Assembly (NCBI GenBank): GCA_964514215.1
Contig: CAZEPW010000002.1
Coordinates: 1-64,000, forward strand
Reading direction: 5' to 3'
DNA length: 64,000 nucleotides
Source of the DNA: CAYQUC01 sp964514215
GTDB taxonomy: Bacteria; Pseudomonadota; Gammaproteobacteria; UBA6429; Thiohalophilaceae
The translations under genes and the position numbers were made by a program. Shown piece after piece: positions 1 to 8,593 of this stretch. Positions within the stretch are counted from its first letter, which is position 1; each line of letters begins with the position of its first letter. Below the pieces are notes generated by a model, which was not told the DNA's origin, ran no database searches, and worked only from the letters and a program-made list of their open reading frames with translations.

Positions 1-508
1 TACCATCGCTGAGCGCAACAAACTCCGGTAGCATGTTGCCATGATTCAAACCAACACTGAGTTTGACGCTGGCCTTATCCTGATGACAGGCTGCCCAGGG
101 AAAAAGATTAACGGATAAATCAATTAAACTGGCATCAAGTGAATAAAGTGGATTTTTGAATCGAAATTTATGTGTTGAGGGCTGTGTTTGGCAGCGCTTC
201 AACAGTTTATAGAACACACTTTGATACAAAAGTGCAGGTTGCTTTTCATTCATTCTTGCTAAGGTTGACCGCGCTATTGGTTTCGCTCCGAGATGGTAGA
301 GTTTATCTTGTTGTGATTCTAAGTTGGATTGTATGTCTCTCAAACTTTGTCGACCTGAAAGTTGCGACATGGCCATCCCAATAAATTGATCCCAGCGACT
401 CGCTGAACGAAGCTTTTGTCCACAATGATGTTCTTTTGCCAAGCCTTCAAACTCATGTCTCGATAAAGGTTTTAACAATTGATGAAAAGTAGTGTTAGTA
501 TGTGACAT
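1..508 (-). CDS. IS4-family transposase with DUF4372-type N-terminus (partial)
   Basis: Reading the minus strand from the ATG at 508 gives an uninterrupted frame to the window edge, starting MSHTNTTFHQLLKPLSRHEF. The opening Phe/Leu-rich segment with 'SRHEF' and the stretch 'SRWDQFIGMAMSQLSGRQSL' are typical of the DUF4372 N-terminal domain of IS4-type transposases. 'YSLDASLIDL' near residue 130 carries the first catalytic Asp of the DDE triad, known from the family. The remaining catalytic residues lie beyond the window. There is no frameshift or stop in the visible 169 codons, so it could belong to an active copy. A Shine-Dalgarno-like AAAGGA lies about 8-10 nt before the start, inside the hairpin at 509-572. 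Confidence 0.85.
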   Translation of the reverse strand, partial: MSHTNTTFHQLLKPLSRHEFEGLAKEHHCGQKLRSASRWDQFIGMAMSQLSGRQSLRDIQSNLESQQDKLYHLGAKPIARSTLARMNEKQPALLYQSVFYKLLKRCQTQPSTHKFRFKNPLYSLDASLIDLSVNLFPWAACHQDKASVKLSVGLNHGNMLPEFVALSDG

Positions 509-572
509 AGCCTGATCCTTTGTTATTACAACGTTTCTTCGCACTTACAGTGTAACAACTTTGGATCAGGCT
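509..572 (-). promoter_or_regulatory. Inverted repeat that can mask the transposase ribosome binding site
   Basis: AGCCTGATCC (509-518) and GGATCAGGCT (563-572) are perfect 10-bp inverted repeats separated by 44 nt. In transposase mRNA the arm next to the start codon contains the GGA of the likely Shine-Dalgarno sequence. A transcript entering from outside the element would fold this hairpin and hide the site. A transcript starting between the arms would not. Such protection from read-through is known for several insertion sequences; its role here is inferred. Confidence 0.5.
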
Positions 573-662
573 GTTCTTTTTATCTCTAACTGTGGGACAG
601 CAGTGAGCAATCGCTTCCTTTTTTATATCAAAATTGCAGGGTTTTAAAATGTTTTATTCCAA

Positions 663-1775
663 TTAATTTTTTGAACCTGCTAGTAAAGCCGCTTTTTTGC
701 GAGCCGTGGCATCCAGGCTTTGATGTTGTTGGCTCCACTGAGTTGAAAATTCAGGCCAACCTTGTGTATGTAATTGTATGAGTTTACACAAGGCATTAAT
801 ATGATCTGAATTTGCATTTAAGGCGGGTATGTAATGATATTGTTCACCGCCTGATTTTATAAATAACTCTCGATATTGCATATCAACTTCTTCAAGTGTT
901 TCAAGACAGTCTGCAGAAAAACCAGGGCTTATAACGTGAATATTTTTAACACCAGATTGTGCAAGTTCTTTAATTACAGTATCAGTAGCAGGAGTTAACC
1001 ATTCAAGTTTTCCAAACCGGGATTGAAACGTCATAATCCATTCAGATTCGTTAAGCTCTAAAGCTTCTACTAATAGACGTGCGGTTTTATGGCATTGACA
1101 AAAATACGGATCACCTTTTTCTAAATTACGTTTCGGTAAGCCATGAAACGACAAAACCAGTTTTTCTGGTTTTTGATGTTCTGACCAGTAATTTGTAATG
1201 CTGTTTTTTAAAGCCTTTATATAGGGTGTAAAATCATGATATTGATTGACCATACGTAATTCTGGTATCCAGCGCCAAGAGCGTAAAACCGCAGAAACCG
1301 CATCAAATGTGGATGCGGTGGTTGTAGCAGAATATTGAGGATATAGCGGGATAACGAGAACTCGTTGTACATTGGCGGTACGTAATTCTTGTAACCCTGC
1401 TTCGATTGAAGGTTCGCCATAACGCATTGCTAAAACAACTTTAATTGGGCCATCAAATTGTTTTGATAATTGTTCTTGAACAGCGGCACACTGAGCTTTT
1501 GAATAGACCAATAATGGTGAGCCTTGTTCCATCCAAATGGATTGATAAGCGTGAGCAGCAATTTTGGGTCTACGGGTTAAAATGCTGGTATATAAAATTG
1601 GTTTCCAGATAATGGCTGGAATTTCGACCACTCGGGTATCGGATAAGAATTCAGCGAGATATTTACGTACTGCGGTTACTGTTGCTGACGATGGTGTTCC
1701 AAGGTTGGTTAACAATATACCTGTCGCAGGCGTTAAATCGTGAGTAAAAGTGTTATTTTCAGATTTTCCGTTCAT
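663..1775 (-). CDS. hemH: Ferrochelatase
   Basis: Ferrochelatase inserts Fe2+ into protoporphyrin IX, the last step of protoheme synthesis. The protein opens with the family signature 'GILLTNLGTPSS'. It has the catalytic-His motif 'LSFHGLPKRN', the 'SRFGKLEWL' segment and 'SPGFSADCLETLEE', which carries the conserved acidic residues of the metal site. The ATG at 1775 (MNGKSENN) is preferred over an in-frame TTG at 1784, giving about 370 aa, somewhat longer than the 320 aa of E. coli HemH because of N- and C-terminal extensions. It is divergent from the dehydrogenase gene at 1853, sharing a 77-bp intergenic region. No Fe-S cysteine cluster at the C-terminus is evident. Confidence 0.95.
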   Translation of the reverse strand: MNGKSENNTFTHDLTPATGILLTNLGTPSSATVTAVRKYLAEFLSDTRVVEIPAIIWKPILYTSILTRRPKIAAHAYQSIWMEQGSPLLVYSKAQCAAVQEQLSKQFDGPIKVVLAMRYGEPSIEAGLQELRTANVQRVLVIPLYPQYSATTTASTFDAVSAVLRSWRWIPELRMVNQYHDFTPYIKALKNSITNYWSEHQKPEKLVLSFHGLPKRNLEKGDPYFCQCHKTARLLVEALELNESEWIMTFQSRFGKLEWLTPATDTVIKELAQSGVKNIHVISPGFSADCLETLEEVDMQYRELFIKSGGEQYHYIPALNANSDHINALCKLIQLHTQGWPEFSTQWSQQHQSLDATARKKAALLAGSKN

Positions 1776-1852
1776 AATATTCAATCATATTCGATATTAT
1801 TTAAAGTAAACATTTTACCTTAGAACATATTACAAGTAAAAAAGGAATAACG

Positions 1853-2833
1853 ATGAAGGGGATATTTTTAGACGCGATGACTGTTGACTATTTAAATATG
1901 GATTTATCTGTAATTAATTCTGTTTTATCCGATTTTCAGGTGAATAATGCTACAAATTTAGACGCCGTTTTAGCGCAAATTACGGGTAAGCAAGTTGTTA
2001 TTAGTAATAAAGTTGTATTAAACAGGGATATTCTAACATCATCAAGCGATTTACAATTGGTGTGTGTTGCTGCGACAGGAATGAATAATATTGACCTTCA
2101 AGCTGCTATCGACAATAACATTGTGGTATGTAATGTTGAACGTTATGCTAGTGAGTCTGTTACGCAACATGTATTTGGACTCATTATTAGTTTGTTGCGA
2201 AATTTTCCTGCATATAAAAAAGCAGTTCAACAAGCTAAATGGCACAACAGCCCATCATTTACCTTACTAAATTATAATATTGAAAATTTAAGTGATAAAA
2301 CCCTTGGAATTATTGGTTATGGTGAATTAGGCCGAGCCGTTGAAAAGCTGGCGCAATGTTTTGGAATGAAGGTCATCATTGCTGAACGTAAAGCGATTAA
2401 AAAAACTCAGTTAAGAGCTGGTAGGGTGCCTTTTGATAAGCTGTTACAACAATCTGATGTAATCTCTGTGCATTGTCCATTAACTGAAAAAACACATAAT
2501 CTACTCAGCTCTGCACAATTCTCTCAAATGAAAAAGAACTGCATTTTAATTAATACCGCTCGAGGTGGTATCGTTGATGAAGCGGCATTATTAGAGGCTT
2601 TACAAAACGGAACAATAGCTGCTGCAGGAATTGATGTCTTAGAGGTAGAACCGCCTTTAGCTCAAAGCCCTTTACTACAGCAAGGCGCGATGGCAATGGA
2701 TAATCTAATTGTCACACCTCATATTGCATGGGCCAGCCAGCAATCGCGACAAATGCTATTAAATAAAATAGCGCAAAATATTAGTTGCTTTAAAAATGAT
2801 GAATATCGGAATTTATCAAATTTTTATTTTTAA
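1853..2833 (+). CDS. D-2-hydroxyacid dehydrogenase, glycerate dehydrogenase/hydroxypyruvate reductase type
   Basis: This is an NAD(P)-dependent dehydrogenase of 326 aa. The nucleotide-binding Rossmann motif is 'GIIGYGELGRAV' (about residues 150-161). The catalytic Arg, Glu and His of the family are in 'TARGGIVDE', 'DVLEVEPP' and 'TPHIAWAS'. Overall it resembles HprA-type glycerate dehydrogenases more than PdxB or SerA: there is no ACT domain or long C-terminal tail. A good ribosome site (AAGGA at 1842-1846) precedes the ATG. If it reduces hydroxypyruvate, it would act after the aminotransferase at 42882 and the glycolate oxidase at 48777-52599. Exact substrate is an inference. Confidence 0.8.
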   Translation: MKGIFLDAMTVDYLNMDLSVINSVLSDFQVNNATNLDAVLAQITGKQVVISNKVVLNRDILTSSSDLQLVCVAATGMNNIDLQAAIDNNIVVCNVERYASESVTQHVFGLIISLLRNFPAYKKAVQQAKWHNSPSFTLLNYNIENLSDKTLGIIGYGELGRAVEKLAQCFGMKVIIAERKAIKKTQLRAGRVPFDKLLQQSDVISVHCPLTEKTHNLLSSAQFSQMKKNCILINTARGGIVDEAALLEALQNGTIAAAGIDVLEVEPPLAQSPLLQQGAMAMDNLIVTPHIAWASQQSRQMLLNKIAQNISCFKNDEYRNLSNFYF

Positions 2834-2959
2834 TTTCATCCTTTTCGAAATAACTGTGAACTTTATCACACTTATTAGCATTTCAATTCTATTGAAGATT
2901 ACTTGATGTGGTCTATTATGTGAGGACAATAATCATACTATAAAACATGGAGGACTACG

Positions 2960-3565
2960 GTGAAAAATCTTTTATCGATTGCAATATCACTATTTTTTAT
3001 ATTTAACGTATCTGCGGAAACTGAAGTTTTAAATACAAATACATCCGATATCATGCCAATACCTAAAGCTGAAACGACAATAATTAAACCTCAAATAACG
3101 GAGCAAGCAAAATTCAGCGCGGTTCAAGATGAACAAAGTGGCTATTCGCAAGGTAGTGTGATTCGATCAATTTTCACCACGGAAGTTTCAGAGCATGAAC
3201 CAACCGATAAAGTTGACAAGTTATTGTCTAATTATCGTCGTGTTTTTTATTTTACCGAGCTGCAAGATATGTCAGGTCAAACTGCAATACATCGTTGGGA
3301 ATATAATGGTAACGTGATGGCTGAAACTAAGTTTACAGTGTCGGGGCCAAGGTGGCGTGTTTGGTCCAGTAAGAATTTATTACCCAGCTGGACTGGTGAA
3401 TGGAAAGTGTCAGTACTAAATGGTGTGGGTGATGTTATTTCAGAAGATGTATTTAATTATGTTGCCGAACAAGTTGTTGAAACAACAGGAAATACCGAAC
3501 CGTTAGTACCAGAAATTAATACACCGCAAAATAATGCAATAAATGCTGAAAATATAAATCCATAG
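2960..3565 (+). CDS. Exported DUF2914-domain protein
   Basis: This 201-aa protein begins with an N-terminal signal peptide (MKNLLSIAISLFFIFNVSA, cleavage likely after SAE). A low-complexity linker follows, then at about residues 65-165 a DUF2914 domain with its characteristic 'YFTELQDMSGQ', 'HRWEYNG', 'RWRVWSSK' and 'WTGEWKV' blocks. The function of DUF2914 is not established; its location here should be periplasmic. The GTG start at 2960 is supported by a strong GGAGG six bases upstream. The tail after the domain is rich in Asn, Glu and Pro. It is followed by a clear rho-independent terminator, so it is likely the last gene of its transcript. Confidence 0.85.
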   Translation: MKNLLSIAISLFFIFNVSAETEVLNTNTSDIMPIPKAETTIIKPQITEQAKFSAVQDEQSGYSQGSVIRSIFTTEVSEHEPTDKVDKLLSNYRRVFYFTELQDMSGQTAIHRWEYNGNVMAETKFTVSGPRWRVWSSKNLLPSWTGEWKVSVLNGVGDVISEDVFNYVAEQVVETTGNTEPLVPEINTPQNNAINAENINP

Positions 3566-3596
3566 TTATTTAATATTAAATTTCATAGTTATTTCT

Positions 3597-3623
3597 AAGC
3601 CCCTTATTTTAGGGGCTTTTTTT
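3597..3623 (+). terminator. Rho-independent terminator after the DUF2914 gene
   Basis: AAGCCCC (3597-3603) and GGGGCTT (3612-3618) form a 7-bp GC-rich stem with an 8-nt loop, followed by an uninterrupted run of T residues. It lies 32 bp after the stop codon. Confidence 0.9.
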
Positions 3624-3911
3624 GTGTGTTAAAATACAAACTTACATTCTAATACTTTAATTGTTAGATATCAGCCGTTATAAAATAAATTAATTAAAGC
3701 TGTTTTTAATAATTCTTTATATTTTAGATATTTATTTAGATTTGTTAGAATCAATCTGATATTAAATAATTTGATGTTTATTCTACAATAAAATGTGTTT
3801 TGATAGTGCTACTGTATAAGTATGAAGTTAAGAACTTGTTTTAAAAACCGGAGAAAGTTTTATAAGGAATGACAAATTTTTTTGCATGTAAACAAACGTG
3901 AGGTGACAGCA

Positions 3912-4199
3912 ATGCCAACACCATTTGAACCTAATATAGGACAGTGTTATCGAGATCAACAAGGCCGTTCATTTGAAGTTGTTGCAATAGATGAGATTGA
4001 TGTTGAAATTCAATATCATGATGGTGAAGTTGATGAGTTTGATATTGATACTTGGTATTTACTCAATGTAAAACCCGCTGACGTTACAAAAGATTGGAGT
4101 TGCACTTCAGTGGACATCGTAAGTGAAGAGTCGGGTAATGAGTCTGGCAATCTTAATATTGATGATATTGAATCAGAAGAATTATTTGAAGAAATATAA
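3912..4199 (+). CDS. Small acidic DUF6763-like protein
   Basis: This protein of about 95 aa begins MPTPFEPNIGQCYRD and carries 'FEVVAIDE...VEIQYHDGEVDEFDIDTWY', which resembles the small gammaproteobacterial DUF6763 family; no function is known. The C-terminal third is a run of acidic residues (EESGNES, DDIESEELFEEI). An in-frame ATG exists at 3882, but GAGGTG at 3900-3905 sits six bases before the ATG at 3912, so the shorter form is chosen. The gene is isolated: 258 bp of AT-rich DNA without recognisable features precede it, and ettA converges 20 bp downstream. Confidence 0.65.
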   Translation: MPTPFEPNIGQCYRDQQGRSFEVVAIDEIDVEIQYHDGEVDEFDIDTWYLLNVKPADVTKDWSCTSVDIVSEESGNESGNLNIDDIESEELFEEI

Positions 4200-4219
4200 T
4201 ACTAACGCATATCACTCTT

Positions 4220-5893
4220 TTAGACTGTAAATTTTTTATACTTAATTCTTTTAGGTTGAATCATTTTGTCGCCGAGGCGATGAAGTTTATCTGCTTCATA
4301 GTCTGCATAGTTACCCTCAAACCATTCAACATGGCTATTGCTTTCAAATGCCAAAATATGAGTTGCTATTCTGTCTAGAAACCATCGATCGTGAGAAATA
4401 ATAACTGCGCAGCCTGGAAATTCGAGTATAGCTGTTTCGAGTGCTCGTAATGTTTCAACATCGAGATCATTGGTTGGTTCGTCTAATAGTAAAACATTAC
4501 CGCCACTTTTTAATAACTTAGCTAGGTGAACACGGTTTCGTTCACCTCCCGAGAGATCAGCGATGCGTTTTTGTTGTTCACTTCCTTTAAAGTTAAACCG
4601 GCCGACATAGGCTCTAGACTGAGTTTCATAATTACCTACTACGATAATATCTTGTTTCTCAGATATTTCTTCCCAAACAGTTTTATTATCATCGAGTAAA
4701 TCTCTATTTTGGTCTATGTAAGATAATTTTACTGTTTCACCGAATTTAATCGAACCTGAATCACATTGTTCTAAGCCCATTAACATTTTAAACAAGGTTG
4801 ATTTTCCAGCACCATTAGGGCCTATGATGCCCACAATACCGCCACAAGGAAGGTTAAAGTTTAAATCTTCAATAAGTAACTTATCGCCGAATGATTTAGT
4901 AACATTGTTTGCTTCAATGACAAAATTTCCTAAGCGTGGCCCTGGCGGTATGTATAATTCTCGAGTTTCATTTCGTTTTTGATATTCAGGTGATAGCATT
5001 TCTTCGAAACGGTTAATACGTGCTTTGCTTTTGGCTTGCCGACCTTTTGGGTTTGCACGAACCCACTCTAATTCTTCTTTTATTGCTTTCTGGCGAGCGG
5101 CTTGTTCTTTGGATTCTTGTGATAACCGTTGTTCTTTTTGTTGTAACCAACTGCTGTAATTGCCTTGCCAAGGAATTCCATGGCCGCGGTCTAATTCTAA
5201 AATCCATCCAGCAACATTATCCAAAAAATATCTGTCATGAGTCACTGCTATTACTGTACCTGTAAACTCTTGTAAAAAATTTTCTAGCCAAGCAATTGAT
5301 TCGGCATCAAGGTGATTGGTGGGTTCGTCGAGCAAAATCATATCTGGGGAAGAGAATAATAACCGACACAATGCAACGCGACGTTTTTCACCGCCTGATA
5401 AGATACTAACATCAGCATCCCAAGGTGGAAGTCTAAGTGCATCCGCAGCTATTTCCAATTTTCGATCAATTTCCCATGCTCCGGCGTTATCTATTTTATC
5501 TTGTAACTCACCTTGCTCTTCTAATAATTTAGTCATTTCGTCATCAGACATTGGTTCAGAGAATTGTAAACTAATCTCATCAAATCTTTTTAACATTAAT
5601 TTAATATCGCTGATACCTTGTTCAACATTTCCTCTAACATCATGATTAATATCCAGTTGTGGTTCTTGAGGCAGGTATGAAATATTTATATTTGTCTGTG
5701 GACGAGCTTCGCCATCAAAATCTTGGTCTAGTCCTGCCATAATTTTAAGTAAGGTTGATTTCCCTGAACCATTTAAGCCAAGTACACCAATTTTGGCACC
5801 CGGATAAAATGATAAAGAAATATCTTCTATAATTTTACGCTTGGGAGGAACGGTTTTGCTTACGCCGTTCATAGTGAAAATGTATTGCGCCAT
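4220..5893 (-). CDS. ettA: Energy-dependent translational throttle protein EttA (ABC-F)
   Basis: ABC-F ATPase that binds the ribosomal E site and gates the first peptide bond in response to the ATP/ADP ratio (known for E. coli EttA). The 557-aa length matches the family. There are two ABC cassettes: Walker A 'GLNGSGKST' and 'GPNGAGKST'; signature 'LSGGEKRRVALCR' and 'LSGGERNRVHLAK'; Walker B plus catalytic Glu 'LLDEPTNHLD' and 'LLDEPTNDLD'. A charged linker lies between the cassettes. No membrane segments are present, as expected for ABC-F. It converges with the DUF6763 gene and diverges from the deacetylase gene at 5990. Confidence 0.95.
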   Translation of the reverse strand: MAQYIFTMNGVSKTVPPKRKIIEDISLSFYPGAKIGVLGLNGSGKSTLLKIMAGLDQDFDGEARPQTNINISYLPQEPQLDINHDVRGNVEQGISDIKLMLKRFDEISLQFSEPMSDDEMTKLLEEQGELQDKIDNAGAWEIDRKLEIAADALRLPPWDADVSILSGGEKRRVALCRLLFSSPDMILLDEPTNHLDAESIAWLENFLQEFTGTVIAVTHDRYFLDNVAGWILELDRGHGIPWQGNYSSWLQQKEQRLSQESKEQAARQKAIKEELEWVRANPKGRQAKSKARINRFEEMLSPEYQKRNETRELYIPPGPRLGNFVIEANNVTKSFGDKLLIEDLNFNLPCGGIVGIIGPNGAGKSTLFKMLMGLEQCDSGSIKFGETVKLSYIDQNRDLLDDNKTVWEEISEKQDIIVVGNYETQSRAYVGRFNFKGSEQQKRIADLSGGERNRVHLAKLLKSGGNVLLLDEPTNDLDVETLRALETAILEFPGCAVIISHDRWFLDRIATHILAFESNSHVEWFEGNYADYEADKLHRLGDKMIQPKRIKYKKFTV

Positions 5894-5989
5894 AATGTTA
5901 TCTCAAAGTGTTAAATTATTATAATAAAAGCATTATTTTTTGTTTAAAATGAAGTGTAGCAACTGATTGAATTTTTGTGGAGTCTTATT

Positions 5990-6937
5990 GTGAGTAATGT
6001 ATCGGTTTATATCGGAGAAGGGTTAGCGCGTTATGGCTTTGGTGCGGAGCATCCGTTTGGAACCGACCGAATGTCTGCGTTTTGGGATTATGCGGTACAG
6101 CAGGGTATTGATAAAAACGTTAGTGTTCGACAACCTATTAGTGCGACAACGCAACAAATATTATTGTTTCATACTGATGAATATTTAAATCACGTTCAAC
6201 AGTGTTCGTTAAATGGCTCAGGATATATTGACAATGGCGATACACCGGCAATTACTGGAATATATGAAGCAGCATTAACGGTGGTTGGTACAACATTAGA
6301 TGCAGTTACAAGTGTGATGAACAATAGCACTAAGCGCGCTTTTATTCCGATTGCTGGGTTACATCATGCAACTCGGGATAGTGCTGCAGGATTTTGTGTG
6401 TTTAATGATTGTGGTATTGCCATTGAATTTTTAAGAAAAGATTATGGTTTAAAACGAATCGCATATGTTGATATTGATGCGCATCATGGTGATGGTGTTT
6501 TTTATGCTTTTGAATCGGATCCACAGGTTTATTTTGCAGATATACACGAAGATGGTCGAACTTTATATCCTGGAACTGGTTTAAAATCTGAAGTTGGATT
6601 AAATAGTGCCGTTGGGACTAAATTAAATTTGCCGGTACAAGCCGATTCTGGAGATGATATTTTTATGATTAATTGGTTAAAAGTTGAAAAATTTCTTATT
6701 AAACATAAACCGGAGTTTATTTTATTTCAATGCGGTGCGGATAGTGTTGCAGGTGATCCGATTACGCATCTTCAATTTTCATCTGAGTCGCATCGACATG
6801 CAAGCAAAAGGTTATGTGAATTAGCCGATGAATTGTGTGCAGGACGTTTAGTGGTGATGGGAGGGGGCGGTTATAACCGAATAAACATTGCTCAAACGTG
6901 GACGGCTGTTGTTCAATCGTTAATTAGTAAATCATGA
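5990..6937 (+). CDS. Histone-deacetylase-family (AcuC/HDAC-like) deacetylase
   Basis: Zn-dependent amidohydrolase of the arginase/deacetylase fold. Catalytic landmarks are visible: 'GLHHATRDSAAGFCVFND' (tandem active-site His and following loop), 'DIDAHHGDGV' (metal-binding Asp and His), 'QCGADSVAGDP' (second metal-binding Asp) and 'MGGGGYN' near the C-terminus (the usual Tyr). Bacterial members remove acetyl groups from small amines or proteins; the substrate here is unknown. The GTG at 5990 with GGAG at 5979-5982 is preferred to the in-frame TTG at 5975. It is a single gene, followed by 334 bp without genes. Confidence 0.85.
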   Translation: MSNVSVYIGEGLARYGFGAEHPFGTDRMSAFWDYAVQQGIDKNVSVRQPISATTQQILLFHTDEYLNHVQQCSLNGSGYIDNGDTPAITGIYEAALTVVGTTLDAVTSVMNNSTKRAFIPIAGLHHATRDSAAGFCVFNDCGIAIEFLRKDYGLKRIAYVDIDAHHGDGVFYAFESDPQVYFADIHEDGRTLYPGTGLKSEVGLNSAVGTKLNLPVQADSGDDIFMINWLKVEKFLIKHKPEFILFQCGADSVAGDPITHLQFSSESHRHASKRLCELADELCAGRLVVMGGGGYNRINIAQTWTAVVQSLISKS

Positions 6938-7271
6938 TTTAACGATATAAAAAAATAACTATTTGTTTGATAAGTTCGTTATGATGAAGTGGTGAGATAC
7001 TGTTTCAATTAAATTTTCTGTGAAAAAGTGTTAATTTCAGCAAATATTCTGATAGTATTCACACATGGGTAGGATAAATTAATATTATCACTAGATGTAA
7101 CGTATTGAATTATTTATGAAATAAAAATTACTTGTGTTTATCTAAAGTAACTTGAGGATGAGTAGTTCATGTTTCTATCAATAGTTGGTAATATTCTTTC
7201 TTAAAAATATCCAATAAAGACATAAAAAATTATTATTCATTATAACTATAACTATAAAAGAGTCATACAAA
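6938..7271. other. 334-bp AT-rich intergenic region before lysR
   Basis: No open frame of coding character is seen. Just before the LysR start there are tandem ATAACT/ATAACTATAAA-like repeats (about 7240-7258). LysR-type genes often autoregulate, so an operator may lie here, but no convincing T-N11-A palindrome or promoter could be assigned by eye. Confidence 0.4.
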
Positions 7272-8207
7272 ATGGCAGATAGAAGATTACAGGTATTCCA
7301 CACCGTTGCACGCTTATTAAGCTTTACTAAGGCAGCAGAAGAACTTCACATGACTCAGCCTGCTGTAACTTTCCAGGTTAGACAACTCGAAGAATATTTT
7401 AATACGCGCTTGTTCGACCGAACACATAATCGCATTAGTTTAACCGAGGCTGGTAATCGGGTTTATGGCTTTGCAGAAAATATTTTTAAACTCTATAACG
7501 AAATGAATCATGCTGTTAGGGAAATCACAGGTGATATTAGCGGTGTCTTGATTTTAGGTGCAAGTACTACCGTTGCTGAATATATGTTGCCATCGTTACT
7601 TGGTGATTTTAAAAAGAAATTTCCAGAAGTGACGATTCGTTTAAAAGTTGCAAATACTGATGGTATTGTGAATTTAGTTGAAAACAATGCTATCGATTTG
7701 GGTGTGGTAGAAGCACCCGTATTAAATAAAAACTTAGTTGTTGAAAAATGCAGAATGGATAGTTTGGTTTTAATTGTCCCTCCTGAGCATGATTTGGCGA
7801 GCAGAGAAAGCGTTACTATCAGCGATTTCATTGAATACCCGTTTATTTGTCGCGAAGAAGGTTCCGGTACACTTGAAGTAACTTTAGAATATTTACATAA
7901 TGCAGGGATTATGGATTCTGAGTTAAACATCGCGATGGAATTGGGTAGTTTAGAAGCGATTAAACGTTCTGTCGAGGCGGGAATGGGCGTTTCAATTGTA
8001 TCGAGAGCGACCATTGAAAATGAATTAAAACTCAAAACATTGTGTGCTGTTGAATTAAATCCTACAATTAAAAGACCATTTTCGTTTGTGCACCAAAAAC
8101 AAAAGTTTAGAGTGAATGCAATGGATGAATTATTAAACTTTGCGAGAAATTATTGTACTCAAAATGATGTTGACGAAAATGTCGAAGATACAATTGCTTC
8201 GGTATGA
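7272..8207 (+). CDS. LysR-family transcriptional regulator
   Basis: LysR-type activator of 311 aa. The N-terminal winged helix-turn-helix is clear (residues 1-60: 'LQVFHTVARLLSFTKAAEEL', 'TQPAVTFQVRQLEE', 'RLFDRT', 'LTEAG'). The rest is a periplasmic-binding-protein-like effector domain with 'GASTTVAEYMLPSLLGDF', 'FICREEGSGT' and 'VEAGMGVSIVSR'. This layout is shared by CysB/CysL/CbbR-like subgroups; the inducer cannot be read from the sequence. The gene starts a three-gene run (gaps of 32 and 6 bp) with a hypothetical protein and a PerM-type permease, so it may control that operon. It is not adjacent to Calvin-cycle or sulfate genes in this window. Confidence 0.85.
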   Translation: MADRRLQVFHTVARLLSFTKAAEELHMTQPAVTFQVRQLEEYFNTRLFDRTHNRISLTEAGNRVYGFAENIFKLYNEMNHAVREITGDISGVLILGASTTVAEYMLPSLLGDFKKKFPEVTIRLKVANTDGIVNLVENNAIDLGVVEAPVLNKNLVVEKCRMDSLVLIVPPEHDLASRESVTISDFIEYPFICREEGSGTLEVTLEYLHNAGIMDSELNIAMELGSLEAIKRSVEAGMGVSIVSRATIENELKLKTLCAVELNPTIKRPFSFVHQKQKFRVNAMDELLNFARNYCTQNDVDENVEDTIASV

Positions 8208-8239
8208 TTTAATTGAAAATTAATAAGATTTAACACAAT

Positions 8240-8587
8240 TTGAGTAATTACAAAAAACAATTATTAAAGCACTTTGCGAAACTCAATGAGTCAGATCAAT
8301 GTTCTTTAGTATCATATGCGGAGTTTCTAGTACAACGAGAAACTCCAATGGTATCTGCTGGGTTAGAAATAACTGAACCTTTACAGATTCAACGTCCTGA
8401 CAAAGAGTCCGTTATCAAAGCGATAAAACGATTATCAGCAACATACCCGATGCTCGATAAATCCGTGTTATTAAATGAGATTTCGACATACATGACTAAA
8501 CATATTATCCATGGTGTTGAGGCTAAAGAGATTATTGATAATCTTGAGGTTGAATTTCATAACCAATTTAAAAAATGGCAAAATTAA
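8240..8587 (+). CDS. Hypothetical protein between lysR and perM
   Basis: Unrecognised soluble protein of 115 aa beginning at a TTG codon (LSNYKKQLLKHFAKLNESDQ), with no in-frame ATG near the start and only a weak ribosome site. It is predicted to be largely helical, with no signal peptide, membrane segment or cysteine motif. Its frame ends six bases before the permease ATG and starts 32 bp after lysR, so it is almost certainly cotranscribed. Codon use resembles the neighbours. The function is unknown; a role tied to the LysR regulator or permease is only a guess from position. Confidence 0.65.
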   Translation: MSNYKKQLLKHFAKLNESDQCSLVSYAEFLVQRETPMVSAGLEITEPLQIQRPDKESVIKAIKRLSATYPMLDKSVLLNEISTYMTKHIIHGVEAKEIIDNLEVEFHNQFKKWQN

Positions 8588-8593
8588 CCCGCA

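Larger units (their letters stand above)
1..605 (-). mobile_element. IS4-family insertion sequence, partial (one end)
   Basis: The segment holds the first 169 codons of an IS4-type transposase read towards the left window edge, plus about 100 bp of non-coding end upstream of it. The outer end is placed near 605, around CTGTGGGACAG at 590-600. This is a guess, because the other terminal repeat lies outside the window and cannot be compared. The neighbouring hemH gene begins its 3' end at 663 and looks intact, so the element sits between genes. Confidence 0.7.

Noticed and set aside
172..384. Plus-strand 70-codon frame inside the IS element
   Set aside because: It is the antisense shadow of the transposase frame, whose minus-strand translation has clear family motifs.
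5316..5645. 109-codon plus-strand frame opposite ettA
   Set aside because: Shadow of ettA; the ettA frame carries all ABC-F motifs.
7508..8035. 175-codon minus-strand frame opposite lysR
   Set aside because: Antisense of a well-conserved LysR gene, Ser/Thr/Ile-rich low-information translation and no ribosome site.
7272..8207. Calling the LysR gene cbbR because of the C2-salvage genes in the window
   Set aside because: No Calvin-cycle genes are adjacent and the effector domain does not identify the ligand; the subgroup cannot be decided by eye.
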